NCBI RefSeq assembly: GCF_004526345.1
Contig: NZ_CP038213.1
Location: 620,001 to 684,000, forward strand
Reading direction: 5' to 3'
Origin: Ornithinimicrobium flavum
GTDB taxonomy: Bacteria; Actinomycetota; Actinomycetes; Actinomycetales; Dermatophilaceae
Length of the DNA: 64,000 nucleotides
Positions 14,672 to 21,736 of the stretch are shown here, in pieces (within the stretch, counting starts at the first letter, position 1; each line of letters starts with the position of its first letter). A program made the position numbers and the translations under genes. The notes beneath the pieces are model-generated. The model was given only the letters and a program-made list of their open reading frames with translations, was not told the DNA's origin and did no database searches.

Positions 14672-17362
14672 ATGAGACTGCACCGGCTCACCCTCCGCGA
14701 CGTCAAGGGCGTGCGAGAGCGCAGCGTGGACTTCCCCGACCACGGCGTGGTGGTGGTCGAGGGCCCCAACGAGGTCGGCAAGACCACGATGATCGAGGCG
14801 TTCGACGCCCTGCTGTCCTTCAAGGCGTCGTCCCGGGCGGCGGGGGTCCGCGCGCTCCAGCCGGTCGACCGTGACGTCGGCCCCTTCGTGGAGGCAGAGC
14901 TCACGATCGGCGGCACCCGCGTGCGTTTCGCCAAGCGCTGGCTGCGGCAGCCCGCGACGACGCTGAGCGTGCTGGGCCCCCGCCCCGAGCAGCTCACGGG
15001 TGACGTGGCGCAGCAACGTGTCGACACCCTGGTCAGGGCCCACCTCGACCGCACCCTCTGGGATGCGCTCCGGCTGACCCAGTCCGGTGACGGCACCGTG
15101 GCGTCGCTGACCACGAGCACGGTCCTGACCGAGGCGCTCGACGCGGCCGCGGGGGCGCACCAGCACGCTGACGGGGCCGACGCCCTGCTGCAGAGCGTCC
15201 AGGCCGAGTACTCCACGTACTTCACACCGACGGGCCGGCCGACGGGTGACTACCGCGCAGCGCTGGCCGGCCACACTGAGGCCCAGGACGCGGTGGCCGA
15301 GGCGCACCGTCGGGTGCAGGAGGGTGCAGGCCTGCTGGCGCGGCTGGCTGCGGCCCGGCAGCGGCGCGAGGAGGCGGAGGGCGCGCTTGCCGTGGCGGCC
15401 CACCAGCTGGGCGAGGCGGAGGAGGCAGGGGCACGTGCCGAGCGGGTGGCCGCTGCCCGGGCCGAGGCCCAGGAGCGGCACGAGCACGCGCGGCAGCTGC
15501 ACGTCGCCGCGGTCGCCGCGTCGACCCAGCGCCGGCGTCAGGTGCAGGAGTGCGAGGCGTTGGTGGCCGAGGTGGCGGCGGTCGAGAAGGATCGGGACCT
15601 CGCTGCGGAGGAGGCCGAGGCGCTTTCGACGGCCTACCTCCGTGCCCGTGAGCGCGCCGAGGAGGCGGCGCGGGTCACCGAGGGGACGGAGGCGTTGGTC
15701 GAGTCCTGCAGGAGCCGCTCTCAGCTGCTGGCCGACGCGGACGAGCTCGCGCGGCGTGAGGAGCTGCTCGACCGCGTGACCCGGCTGGTCGAGGAGATCG
15801 CGCAGGCCAGGGCCGACGTGCCGTCGCCGGCCGTCGAGCGTGAGGCCGCACGTCGGGCCCGCAGTCTCCACGACACCCTGAGCGAGCTGCTGCGGCAGCA
15901 TGACGCCGAGAGCCCGGTCCTGCACGTGGAGGCCGGGGAGTCGGGCGTCGCCGTCCAGCGCGCGGGCGGGTCCGAGCGGCAGTGGGTCCGGTCCTCCGAC
16001 GAGGCCCGCGTGGTGCTCACCCACGACACCGTGGTCGACCTCCCGGACCGGACGCGACTGCGGATCCAGCTGCAGGACGACTCCCACGCACGGATGGCCC
16101 GGATCGTCCAGCTGCAGGAGCAGCTGTTCGACGTGCTCCGCGAGAGCGGTGCGACGGACGTCGAGGAACTGGAGCGGTCGGCCGAGGCGACCGAGGACGC
16201 GCGGCGGTCCGTGCTGGAGCTCACCCGCGACCTGCAGGGCGCACTCGCCGGGCGGGGGGACGACCTGGCGGCACAGGCGCTGGGCGCCGGGCTCGTCCCC
16301 GGCGTCCTGGTCGAGGAGGTCTCCGAGGCCCGACGGCTCCTGGAGGAGGGCCTCGCAGCCCTGGCGGACGGGTCCGACCTGCCCGCCGACGGGCGAGCCG
16401 CCCGGGCCGCGGTGAACGAGGCGGTCTCGCGTCACCGCCGCGCCCGGGAGGAGCAGGGGGCGGCGCAGGTGGCTCTGGACCAGGCCCGCACGGCGGTCGC
16501 CCGGTTGACGCAGCGCCTGGACCGCGCGCAGGGTCGGATCCAGGTCCTGGCCGAGCGGGTGGACGACCTGCGCACCCGGCTCGAGCGTGAGCGGGCGGAG
16601 CAGCCGGACGAGGATCTGGCCGCGCTGGTGCGTCAGCAGGCGGAGCGGGTCGAGGCCGAGTCCGCGAGGCTCCGCCGGGCCGAGGAGGCCATGGCTGTCG
16701 CCGACGTCGACGGTGCGCGCGCCAGGCTCGCCTCCGCGCGGGAGCAGCACCGAAGGGCCGTGGCCGACCGGGAGGCGGCGCTCCACGAGCTGCACACCCT
16801 CGCGGGCCAGGTGGAGATGACGGCAGGGGAGGGCCGGGAGGAGCTCTACGACCTGGCGGTCGCCGAGCTGCAGGAGGCGGAGAGGCTGCTCGTCGCGGTC
16901 GACCGGCGGGCGCGGGCGGCCCGGCACCTGCACAGCACGCTCACGCGCCACCGGGACGCGGCGCACCGCACCTACGTGCGGCCCTACACCGAGGCTCTGG
17001 AGGAGCTGGGACGCCAGGTCTACGGCCCCGGTTTCGGCGTGACGGTCGACGACCAGCTCGGCCTGGCCTCGCGGACCCTGGACGGTGCGACCGTGGGTTT
17101 CGCCGAGCTGTCCGGGGGTGCCAAGGAGCAGCTCGGGATCCTCGCCCGGCTGGCCGTGGCCCGGTTGGTGGACCCCGTCCAGGGCGTCCCGGTGGTCATC
17201 GACGACGCGCTGGGCTACAGCGACCCCCGGCGGCTGCGCCAGATGGGGGAGGTCCTCGGTGCGGCGGGCGTCACGGACGGGCTGCAGGTCATCCTCTTGA
17301 CCTGCACCCCGGAGCGCTACTCCTCGATCCCCGAGGCCCGGACCATCCGGCTCACGGCCTGA
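14672..17362 (+). CDS. SbcC-like AAA ATPase with coiled coils
   Basis: 896 aa. Walker A GPNEVGKTT (residues 31-39) at the N-terminus, a long alanine/glutamate-rich coiled-coil body (about 180-370 and 480-770), a beta-rich insertion between (about 405-470), and at the C-terminus the ABC signature LSGGAKEQLG and Walker B VPVVIDDALGYSD. This is the architecture of Rad50/SbcC/YhaN proteins, ATP-driven DNA tethers working with an SbcD nuclease, which is encoded just upstream. Shorter than E. coli SbcC and with no obvious CxxC zinc hook, so closer to the YhaN-like branch. Its 3' end overlaps the convergent osmC gene by 11 nt. Confidence 0.87.
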   Translation: MRLHRLTLRDVKGVRERSVDFPDHGVVVVEGPNEVGKTTMIEAFDALLSFKASSRAAGVRALQPVDRDVGPFVEAELTIGGTRVRFAKRWLRQPATTLSVLGPRPEQLTGDVAQQRVDTLVRAHLDRTLWDALRLTQSGDGTVASLTTSTVLTEALDAAAGAHQHADGADALLQSVQAEYSTYFTPTGRPTGDYRAALAGHTEAQDAVAEAHRRVQEGAGLLARLAAARQRREEAEGALAVAAHQLGEAEEAGARAERVAAARAEAQERHEHARQLHVAAVAASTQRRRQVQECEALVAEVAAVEKDRDLAAEEAEALSTAYLRARERAEEAARVTEGTEALVESCRSRSQLLADADELARREELLDRVTRLVEEIAQARADVPSPAVEREAARRARSLHDTLSELLRQHDAESPVLHVEAGESGVAVQRAGGSERQWVRSSDEARVVLTHDTVVDLPDRTRLRIQLQDDSHARMARIVQLQEQLFDVLRESGATDVEELERSAEATEDARRSVLELTRDLQGALAGRGDDLAAQALGAGLVPGVLVEEVSEARRLLEEGLAALADGSDLPADGRAARAAVNEAVSRHRRAREEQGAAQVALDQARTAVARLTQRLDRAQGRIQVLAERVDDLRTRLERERAEQPDEDLAALVRQQAERVEAESARLRRAEEAMAVADVDGARARLASAREQHRRAVADREAALHELHTLAGQVEMTAGEGREELYDLAVAELQEAERLLVAVDRRARAARHLHSTLTRHRDAAHRTYVRPYTEALEELGRQVYGPGFGVTVDDQLGLASRTLDGATVGFAELSGGAKEQLGILARLAVARLVDPVQGVPVVIDDALGYSDPRRLRQMGEVLGAAGVTDGLQVILLTCTPERYSSIPEARTIRLTA

Positions 17363-17828
17363 TCCCGGCCACCACCGTCTCGGGCTCGTGCTCGACGGGG
17401 AAGGTGACCGAGGCGGCGATGAAGCATGCCTCGGCAGCCTGCTGGTGCAGCTGGGGCATGAGCGAGACGTGCTCCGGGTCCGTCACCACGACGCGCGGCC
17501 TCAGGACCACCCGTTCGAAGTGCCCGCCCAGACCGACCTGCCGCATCGTCCCGAGCGGGGTGTCCTCATACCCCGTGACCGTCACGCCGTGCATCACCGC
17601 CATGTGGAGCAGGGACAGGAGGTGGCACTGGGACAGGGCCGCCAGGAGCAGGAGCTCGGGGTTCCAGCGGGAGGGGTCACCGCGGAAGGGACGGTCCGCC
17701 GAGAGCTCCAGGTCGGGGCGTCCGACGCTGCGGGCGAGGACGTCCCGGCGGTAGTCCCGGTAACCCGTCGTCCCCGGACCCGCGTTGCCCGTCCAGGACA
17801 GCTCCAGCTCGTAGGTGTGCTGCGTCAT
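17352..17828 (-). CDS. OsmC family peroxiredoxin-like protein
   Basis: 158 aa. OsmC/Ohr fold with the two redox cysteines in LLLAALSQCHLLSLLH (peroxidatic) and AAEACFIAASVTFPV (resolving), and Glu/Arg-bearing N-terminal strands. Such enzymes reduce organic hydroperoxides with lipoylated or thiol reductants. ATG at 17828 was chosen because an upstream in-frame extension crosses the divergent SRPBCC promoter. The YfhC/YtkL-like C-terminal part fits the general OsmC group rather than the Ohr subgroup, so exact substrate is open. It lies tail-to-tail with the SbcC-like gene. Confidence 0.88.
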   Translation of the reverse strand: MTQHTYELELSWTGNAGPGTTGYRDYRRDVLARSVGRPDLELSADRPFRGDPSRWNPELLLLAALSQCHLLSLLHMAVMHGVTVTGYEDTPLGTMRQVGLGGHFERVVLRPRVVVTDPEHVSLMPQLHQQAAEACFIAASVTFPVEHEPETVVAGIRP

Positions 17829-17868
17829 GACCCCACCCTTCCATCGTGCGACCAGGGCCGTCTCCCGA

Positions 17869-17874
17869 TAGCGT
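17869..17874 (+). promoter_or_regulatory. Leaderless -10 box of the SRPBCC gene
   Basis: TAGCGT, 6 nt before the ATG at 17881. No Shine-Dalgarno sequence fits in that distance. Confidence 0.55.
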
Positions 17875-17880
17875 CGGTCC

Positions 17881-18348
17881 ATGAGCGACGACAAGAAGAT
17901 CACCGTCACCCGCACCATCGATGCCGCTGCCGCCGACATCTTCGACGTGCTCTCCCTGCCGGCCCGTCACGTCGAGCTGGACGGCTCCGGTTTCGTGCAG
18001 TCGGTCGATCACGGTGACCGCATCACCGCGGCCGGGCAGACGTTCACCATGAACATGTCCGGCGACCACATGGGTGGGGACTACCGGACGGACAACCATG
18101 TCACCGGTTACGACAGCGGGCGCCTGCTCGCCTGGGAGACCGCCCCGGCCGGCACCGAGCCGCCGGGATGGCAGTGGGTGTGGGAGCTGACCCCGCAGGG
18201 TCCCGACAGCACCGAGGTCACCCACACCTACGACTGGAGCAAGGTCACCGACCAAGACCTGCTGAAGAAGGTGTCCTTCCCGCTGGTGACCAAGGAGCAG
18301 CTCGACGACACGCTCGGCCGCCTGGCTGCCGCGGTCTCCGGGGGCTGA
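17881..18348 (+). CDS. SRPBCC family protein
   Basis: 155 aa single-domain START/Bet v1-like fold. The N-terminal KKITVTRTIDAAAADIFDVLSLPARHVELDGSG and the central GGDYRTDNHVTGYDSGRLLAWETAP and WVWELTP...STEVTHTYDWS strands are typical of the polyketide-cyclase/AHSA1-like superfamily that binds small hydrophobic ligands in a central cavity. No catalytic residues can be named. Monocistronic, divergent from osmC, leaderless start. Function unknown. Confidence 0.82.
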   Translation: MSDDKKITVTRTIDAAAADIFDVLSLPARHVELDGSGFVQSVDHGDRITAAGQTFTMNMSGDHMGGDYRTDNHVTGYDSGRLLAWETAPAGTEPPGWQWVWELTPQGPDSTEVTHTYDWSKVTDQDLLKKVSFPLVTKEQLDDTLGRLAAAVSGG

Positions 18349-18432
18349 GTCAGTCCGACGGTCCACCGAGGTGGCGGTTTCCAGGCCCCACTCGTGAGAA
18401 GATCGAGGGCGTGCCCGGCCTGCGCCGGGCGC

Positions 18433-18505
18433 GCCCTCGTAGCTCAGGGGATAGAGCACCGCTCTCCTAAAGCGGGTGTCGCAGGTTCGAATCCTGCCGG
18501 GGGCA
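18433..18505 (+). tRNA. tRNA-Arg (anticodon CCT)
   Basis: A 73-nt cloverleaf. Acceptor strands GCCCTCG/CGGGGGC pair over 7 bp (one T-G), anticodon stem CCGCT/AGCGG encloses loop CTCCTAA with anticodon CCT at 18466-18468, and T arm GCAGG-TTCGAAT-CCTGC is perfect. The discriminator is A and CCA is not encoded. It reads the rare Arg codon AGG. Confidence 0.95.
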
Positions 18506-18575
18506 CTGTGCATCTGTGCAGGTCAACGTGCTGACGATGCTCACGGGGCGGCCACCCGGGCCCCACCTCTCTAGC

Positions 18576-18616
18576 TTGCCACATCGGCAAGTCATGCTAA
18601 CTTGCCGACATGGCAA
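18576..18616 (+). promoter_or_regulatory. Promoter with twin TTGCC-N5-GGCAA operators
   Basis: Two inverted repeats, TTGCCACATCGGCAA (18576-18590) and TTGCCGACATGGCAA (18602-18616), lie 26 bp apart centre to centre. The first covers a -35-like TTGCCA, the second covers the end of a -10-like TAACTT (18598-18603; 16-bp spacing) and the ATG itself at 18610. Binding to either would block this leaderless promoter. The winged-helix protein encoded second in the operon is the obvious candidate repressor. Confidence 0.65.
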
Positions 18617-19134
18617 ACGATGAGTTCGATCCTGACGGCCTCGACCCTGGACGTGGGGCGGGCAGCGCTGACGACGCGCGGGTCGCTCTCCAGGATCTGT
18701 CCGACGTCCGGGCTCGGTTCGGGCGACGACTGGCCACGCCGTGGTGGTACAAGGTCGTCTCCGCCTTCCTCGTGGCGGCACTGTTCACCGGTGCCGGCAT
18801 GCCGTACGAGAGCATCGACCTCGGCTCCTTCAGCACGGGGGCGTCCCTGGTCGTCCTGGCTGTGGCCGTGGGGCCGGTGCTGCTGCGCGAGCTCCTCCGG
18901 CTCAGCACGGGTGCGTCCTTCGACAGGTATCGCAACGGCTGGACCATCCCCTCCCTGGCACTGATCGCCCTGCTCGTGACCTGCGTGTCGTTGCAGGCCT
19001 TCGCCGACGTCGACCTGGCTCCTCTGGCCGGTGCTGCGGCCGGGTTCGTCCTGACCTACCTCTACGAGTGGTGGACCGACCGACGGCTCGCCCGCGGGCA
19101 GTTCCCCACGCACGGAAGGCGACCCCAGGGGTGA
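18610..19134 (+). CDS. Four-helix membrane protein co-encoded with its winged-helix regulator
   Basis: 174 aa. Soluble acidic N-terminus (about 45 residues with an AxxDLSDVRARFGRRLATPWWY amphipathic stretch), then four predicted membrane helices (about residues 48-65, 73-92, 113-132 and 135-152) and a basic tail. Its start overlaps the downstream operator. The last codons overlap the start of the regulator gene (GTGA). This pairing of a small membrane protein with a MarR/ArsR-sized regulator is common in actinobacteria but I recognise no functional family. Confidence 0.75.
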   Translation: MANDEFDPDGLDPGRGAGSADDARVALQDLSDVRARFGRRLATPWWYKVVSAFLVAALFTGAGMPYESIDLGSFSTGASLVVLAVAVGPVLLRELLRLSTGASFDRYRNGWTIPSLALIALLVTCVSLQAFADVDLAPLAGAAAGFVLTYLYEWWTDRRLARGQFPTHGRRPQG

Positions 19135-19427
19135 GCAGGGCCCCCAGGTTCGACGAGGTCATCCACGCCCGCAACAGGCTTCAGATCTGTGCGCTGCTGG
19201 CCGAGGTGGACTCGGTCGACTTCGCCACCGTGCGGGAGACGCTCGGGGTCAGCGACTACGTCGTCAGCAAGCACGTGAAGGTCCTGGTGGATGCCGACTA
19301 CGTCCGCACCCGCAAGGAGAAGCAGCAGGGGCGGGCCCGGACGTGGCTGAGCCTCACCGAGACGGGGCGAGCGGCCCTGGACGCGCACCTTGCCGAGCTG
19401 CGCCGGATCACCGGTCTCGGGGACTGA
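19131..19427 (+). CDS. Winged-helix transcriptional regulator
   Basis: 98 aa consisting of a single winged helix-turn-helix domain: IHARNRLQICALLAEVDSVDFATVRETLGVSDYVVSKHVKVLVDADYVRTRKEKQQGRARTWLSLTETG. The recognition helix is SDYVVSKHVKVL and the wing RTRKEKQQGRARTWLSL. Belongs to the small 'transcriptional regulator' group allied to MarR/ArsR (HTH_27-like). No metal or ligand site is visible. Probably represses its own operon through the twin TTGCC-N5-GGCAA boxes. GTG start overlaps the membrane protein stop. Confidence 0.85.
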   Translation: MSRAPRFDEVIHARNRLQICALLAEVDSVDFATVRETLGVSDYVVSKHVKVLVDADYVRTRKEKQQGRARTWLSLTETGRAALDAHLAELRRITGLGD

Positions 19428-19497
19428 GGCCGAACCGAGTGAGCGGACGGTGCGACACTGGGGGATCATCGATCGTCGCTCGTACAAGGAGTCAGCC

Positions 19498-20439
19498 GTG
19501 ACCGAGGGAACCGTCCGTTGGTTCGACGCCGACCGGGGGTTCGGCTTCATCGCCCTGGGGCCGGACGGGGAGGACCTGTACGTGCACGCCTCAGAGATCC
19601 TCAGCGGTGACGCGATGAAGGTGCTCAGGGAGGGACAGGTGGTCGAGTTCGAGATCGGCGAGGGGGACCGTGGTCCCCAGGCGCGCCGCGTCCGGGTCCT
19701 GGCCGACCGCGCCGCGGACACCCCGTTGGGAGTTCTCGGCACCGTCTCCTGGTACGAGCCCGCGAAGGGGTACGGCTTCGTCATGCCCGACGACGGTGAC
19801 GCCGAGATCTTCCTGCACAGCTCGGCCATCGTGGGGGGCGGCGTCGTCTCGGACGGGCAGCGGGTGGCGTTCCTGGTCGTCGACGGGGAGAGGGGACCGC
19901 AGGCCGACCACCTGCTGCCCCTGGCCGACCACGCCCAGCAGTCCGCGACGTCCGACGGGGCGGACGGCACCGTGTCCTGGTACGACGAGGCCAAGGGCTT
20001 CGGCTTCATCGCCCCCGACTCGGGAGGCCCGGACGTCTTCGTGCACGTCCGCGCGCTCGCCGACGACCTGCCGGAGCTGCTCGAGGGGGACCGGGTGACC
20101 TACGACGTCGTCCCGAGCGAGCGGGGCCCGCAGGCACGTGACGTGCATCTGGCCCGCAGCCCAGCCCCGCGTGGTGCGCCCGCGGCGTCGACGAGCCGTG
20201 CCCGCCCCGGGCAGCGGGGGCTCTCGGACGTCCCGGCCCGCGGCGGCGAGGGCGTGGTCGTGCGCTACGACCCCGAGCGGGGGTTCGGGTTCATCGCCCC
20301 GGACTCGGGGGGTGCGGACCTGTTCGTGCATGTGTCGGTCCTCCGTGACGCCGACGAGCTGCACCAGGGTGACCGGGTCAGGTACCAGGTGCGGCAGAGC
20401 GATCGGGGGCCGCAGGCCGACCGCGTCGAACGGGTGTGA
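19498..20439 (+). CDS. Protein with four tandem cold-shock domains
   Basis: 313 aa made of four cold-shock domains at about residues 3-68, 81-142, 157-218 and 251-313. Each has an RNP1 core (GFGFI, GYGFV, GFGFI, GFGFI), an RNP2 strand (LYVHA, IFLHS, VFVHV, LFVHV) and a closing RGPQA. The 32-residue gap before the fourth is Pro/Ala/Arg-rich and probably flexible. All aromatic RNA-stacking positions look intact, so one molecule could bind four stretches of single-stranded nucleic acid. Bacterial Csps normally carry one domain. Start GTG follows AAGGAG (19486-19491) at good spacing. RNA chaperone role is inference. Confidence 0.88.
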   Translation: MTEGTVRWFDADRGFGFIALGPDGEDLYVHASEILSGDAMKVLREGQVVEFEIGEGDRGPQARRVRVLADRAADTPLGVLGTVSWYEPAKGYGFVMPDDGDAEIFLHSSAIVGGGVVSDGQRVAFLVVDGERGPQADHLLPLADHAQQSATSDGADGTVSWYDEAKGFGFIAPDSGGPDVFVHVRALADDLPELLEGDRVTYDVVPSERGPQARDVHLARSPAPRGAPAASTSRARPGQRGLSDVPARGGEGVVVRYDPERGFGFIAPDSGGADLFVHVSVLRDADELHQGDRVRYQVRQSDRGPQADRVERV

Positions 20440-20443
20440 GCGG

Positions 20444-21724
20444 GTGTCCGGCGTGACCATCGCCCTCGACGTCGACCCGCAGCAGGTCCAGGGCCGGACC
20501 GTCCTGACCCTCATGGGCAGCCAGACGCTGGGCGGCGTCGGTGTGGCCGCCGGCATCGCGGTCGGCGCCGTCGTGGCCGCGGACGTCAGCGGCAGCGACG
20601 CCCTCTCGGGCCTGGCCACCACGACGCAGGTCCTCGGCGGTGCGCTCGCCACCATCCCGGTGGCCGCCCTCATGGCGACCCGGGGGCGCCGGGTCGGGCT
20701 CGTCACGGCATACCTCGTGGGCGCCGTGGGCGCGGCGCTGGCGATCACGGCCACCGCGACGGGCAACTTCCTCCTGCTCCTGGTCGGCACCACCCTCTTC
20801 GGGGCCTCCACCACGGCCAACAGCCAGTCCCGGTATGCCGCGACCGACCTCGCCCCCGCCGAGCGTCGGGGCCGGCACCTGAGCTGGGTCGTGTGGGCCA
20901 CGACGATCGGCTCGGTCCTCGGGCCCAACATGGTCGGGCCGGGCCGGGGGGTCGCCGAGACCCTGGGGATCCCACCCCTCGCGGGCGCCTGGGTGTTCTC
21001 GCTCGCCGGTTTCCTCGTGGCCGCCCTCGTGCTGCAGCTCCTGCTGCGCCCCGACCCGCTCCTGCTCTCGCGACGTCTGCACGCCACCGAGCCGGAGGAG
21101 CAGGCCGTCCCCGCCGCCGCCCGCCGCGGCAACGTGCGGACCGGCCTGCGGCTCATCCTCGAGACGCCGGCCGCGCTGTGGGGGACGACCGCGCTGACCG
21201 TCGGGCACGTCGTCATGGTCGCCGTCATGGTGATGACCCCGCTGCACATGACCCACGGCCAGGCGCAGATCGAGCTCATCGGGCTGGTCATCAGCCTGCA
21301 CATCCTGGGCATGTACGGCCTGTCCCCGGTGGCCGGCCAGCTCACCGACCGTCTCGGGGCCCCGGCCGTCGTGCTCGTCGGGGTCGGCATCCTGGTGCTC
21401 GCGTGCGTTCTCGCCGGGATCTCCGGCAACGGCCACTCGACCACCCTCACGCTCGGCCTGGTCGCCCTGGGCCTCGGCTGGTCCTGCACCATGGTGGCCG
21501 GCTCCCAGACCATCGCCGGCTCGGTGCCGGTCGCCGAGCGCGCTGCGGTGCAGGGGGCGGCGGACCTGGTCATGGGGCTGTCCGCAGCGGCCGGCGGGGC
21601 GCTGGCGGGCGTGGTCATGGAGTTCCTCGGGTATGACGTGCTGTGCCTGCTCGCCGGCCTCGCCGCGCTCGCCCTGGGTGCCTTCACCGTCGCGCGGCGC
21701 TCAGTGGTTAGCCTGACCGGGTGA
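20444..21724 (+). CDS. MFS transporter
   Basis: 426 aa, about 12 membrane helices. A polar lead-in (VTIALDVDPQQVQGRTVLTLMGSQTLGGVG) is followed by MATRGRRVGLVTAYLVGAVGAAL, the canonical loop 2-3 region, and FGASTTANSQSRYAATDLAPAERRGR, which resembles the group of MFS proteins related to quinolone/multidrug exporters. Second half contains GQLTDRLGAPAVVLVG. GTG starts at 20444 and 20453 are both possible. It follows the four-CSD gene by 4 nt, so co-transcription is likely. Substrate unknown. Confidence 0.85.
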   Translation: MSGVTIALDVDPQQVQGRTVLTLMGSQTLGGVGVAAGIAVGAVVAADVSGSDALSGLATTTQVLGGALATIPVAALMATRGRRVGLVTAYLVGAVGAALAITATATGNFLLLLVGTTLFGASTTANSQSRYAATDLAPAERRGRHLSWVVWATTIGSVLGPNMVGPGRGVAETLGIPPLAGAWVFSLAGFLVAALVLQLLLRPDPLLLSRRLHATEPEEQAVPAAARRGNVRTGLRLILETPAALWGTTALTVGHVVMVAVMVMTPLHMTHGQAQIELIGLVISLHILGMYGLSPVAGQLTDRLGAPAVVLVGVGILVLACVLAGISGNGHSTTLTLGLVALGLGWSCTMVAGSQTIAGSVPVAERAAVQGAADLVMGLSAAAGGALAGVVMEFLGYDVLCLLAGLAALALGAFTVARRSVVSLTG

Positions 21725-21736
21725 CTCGCCCCACGG

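Noticed and set aside
14645..16966. A 773-codon open frame on the minus strand opposite the SbcC-like gene
   Set aside because: Mirror of strong third-position G/C on the + strand; no domain in its translation, while the + strand has complete Walker A, B and ABC signature motifs. Many other long antisense frames were dismissed for the same reason.
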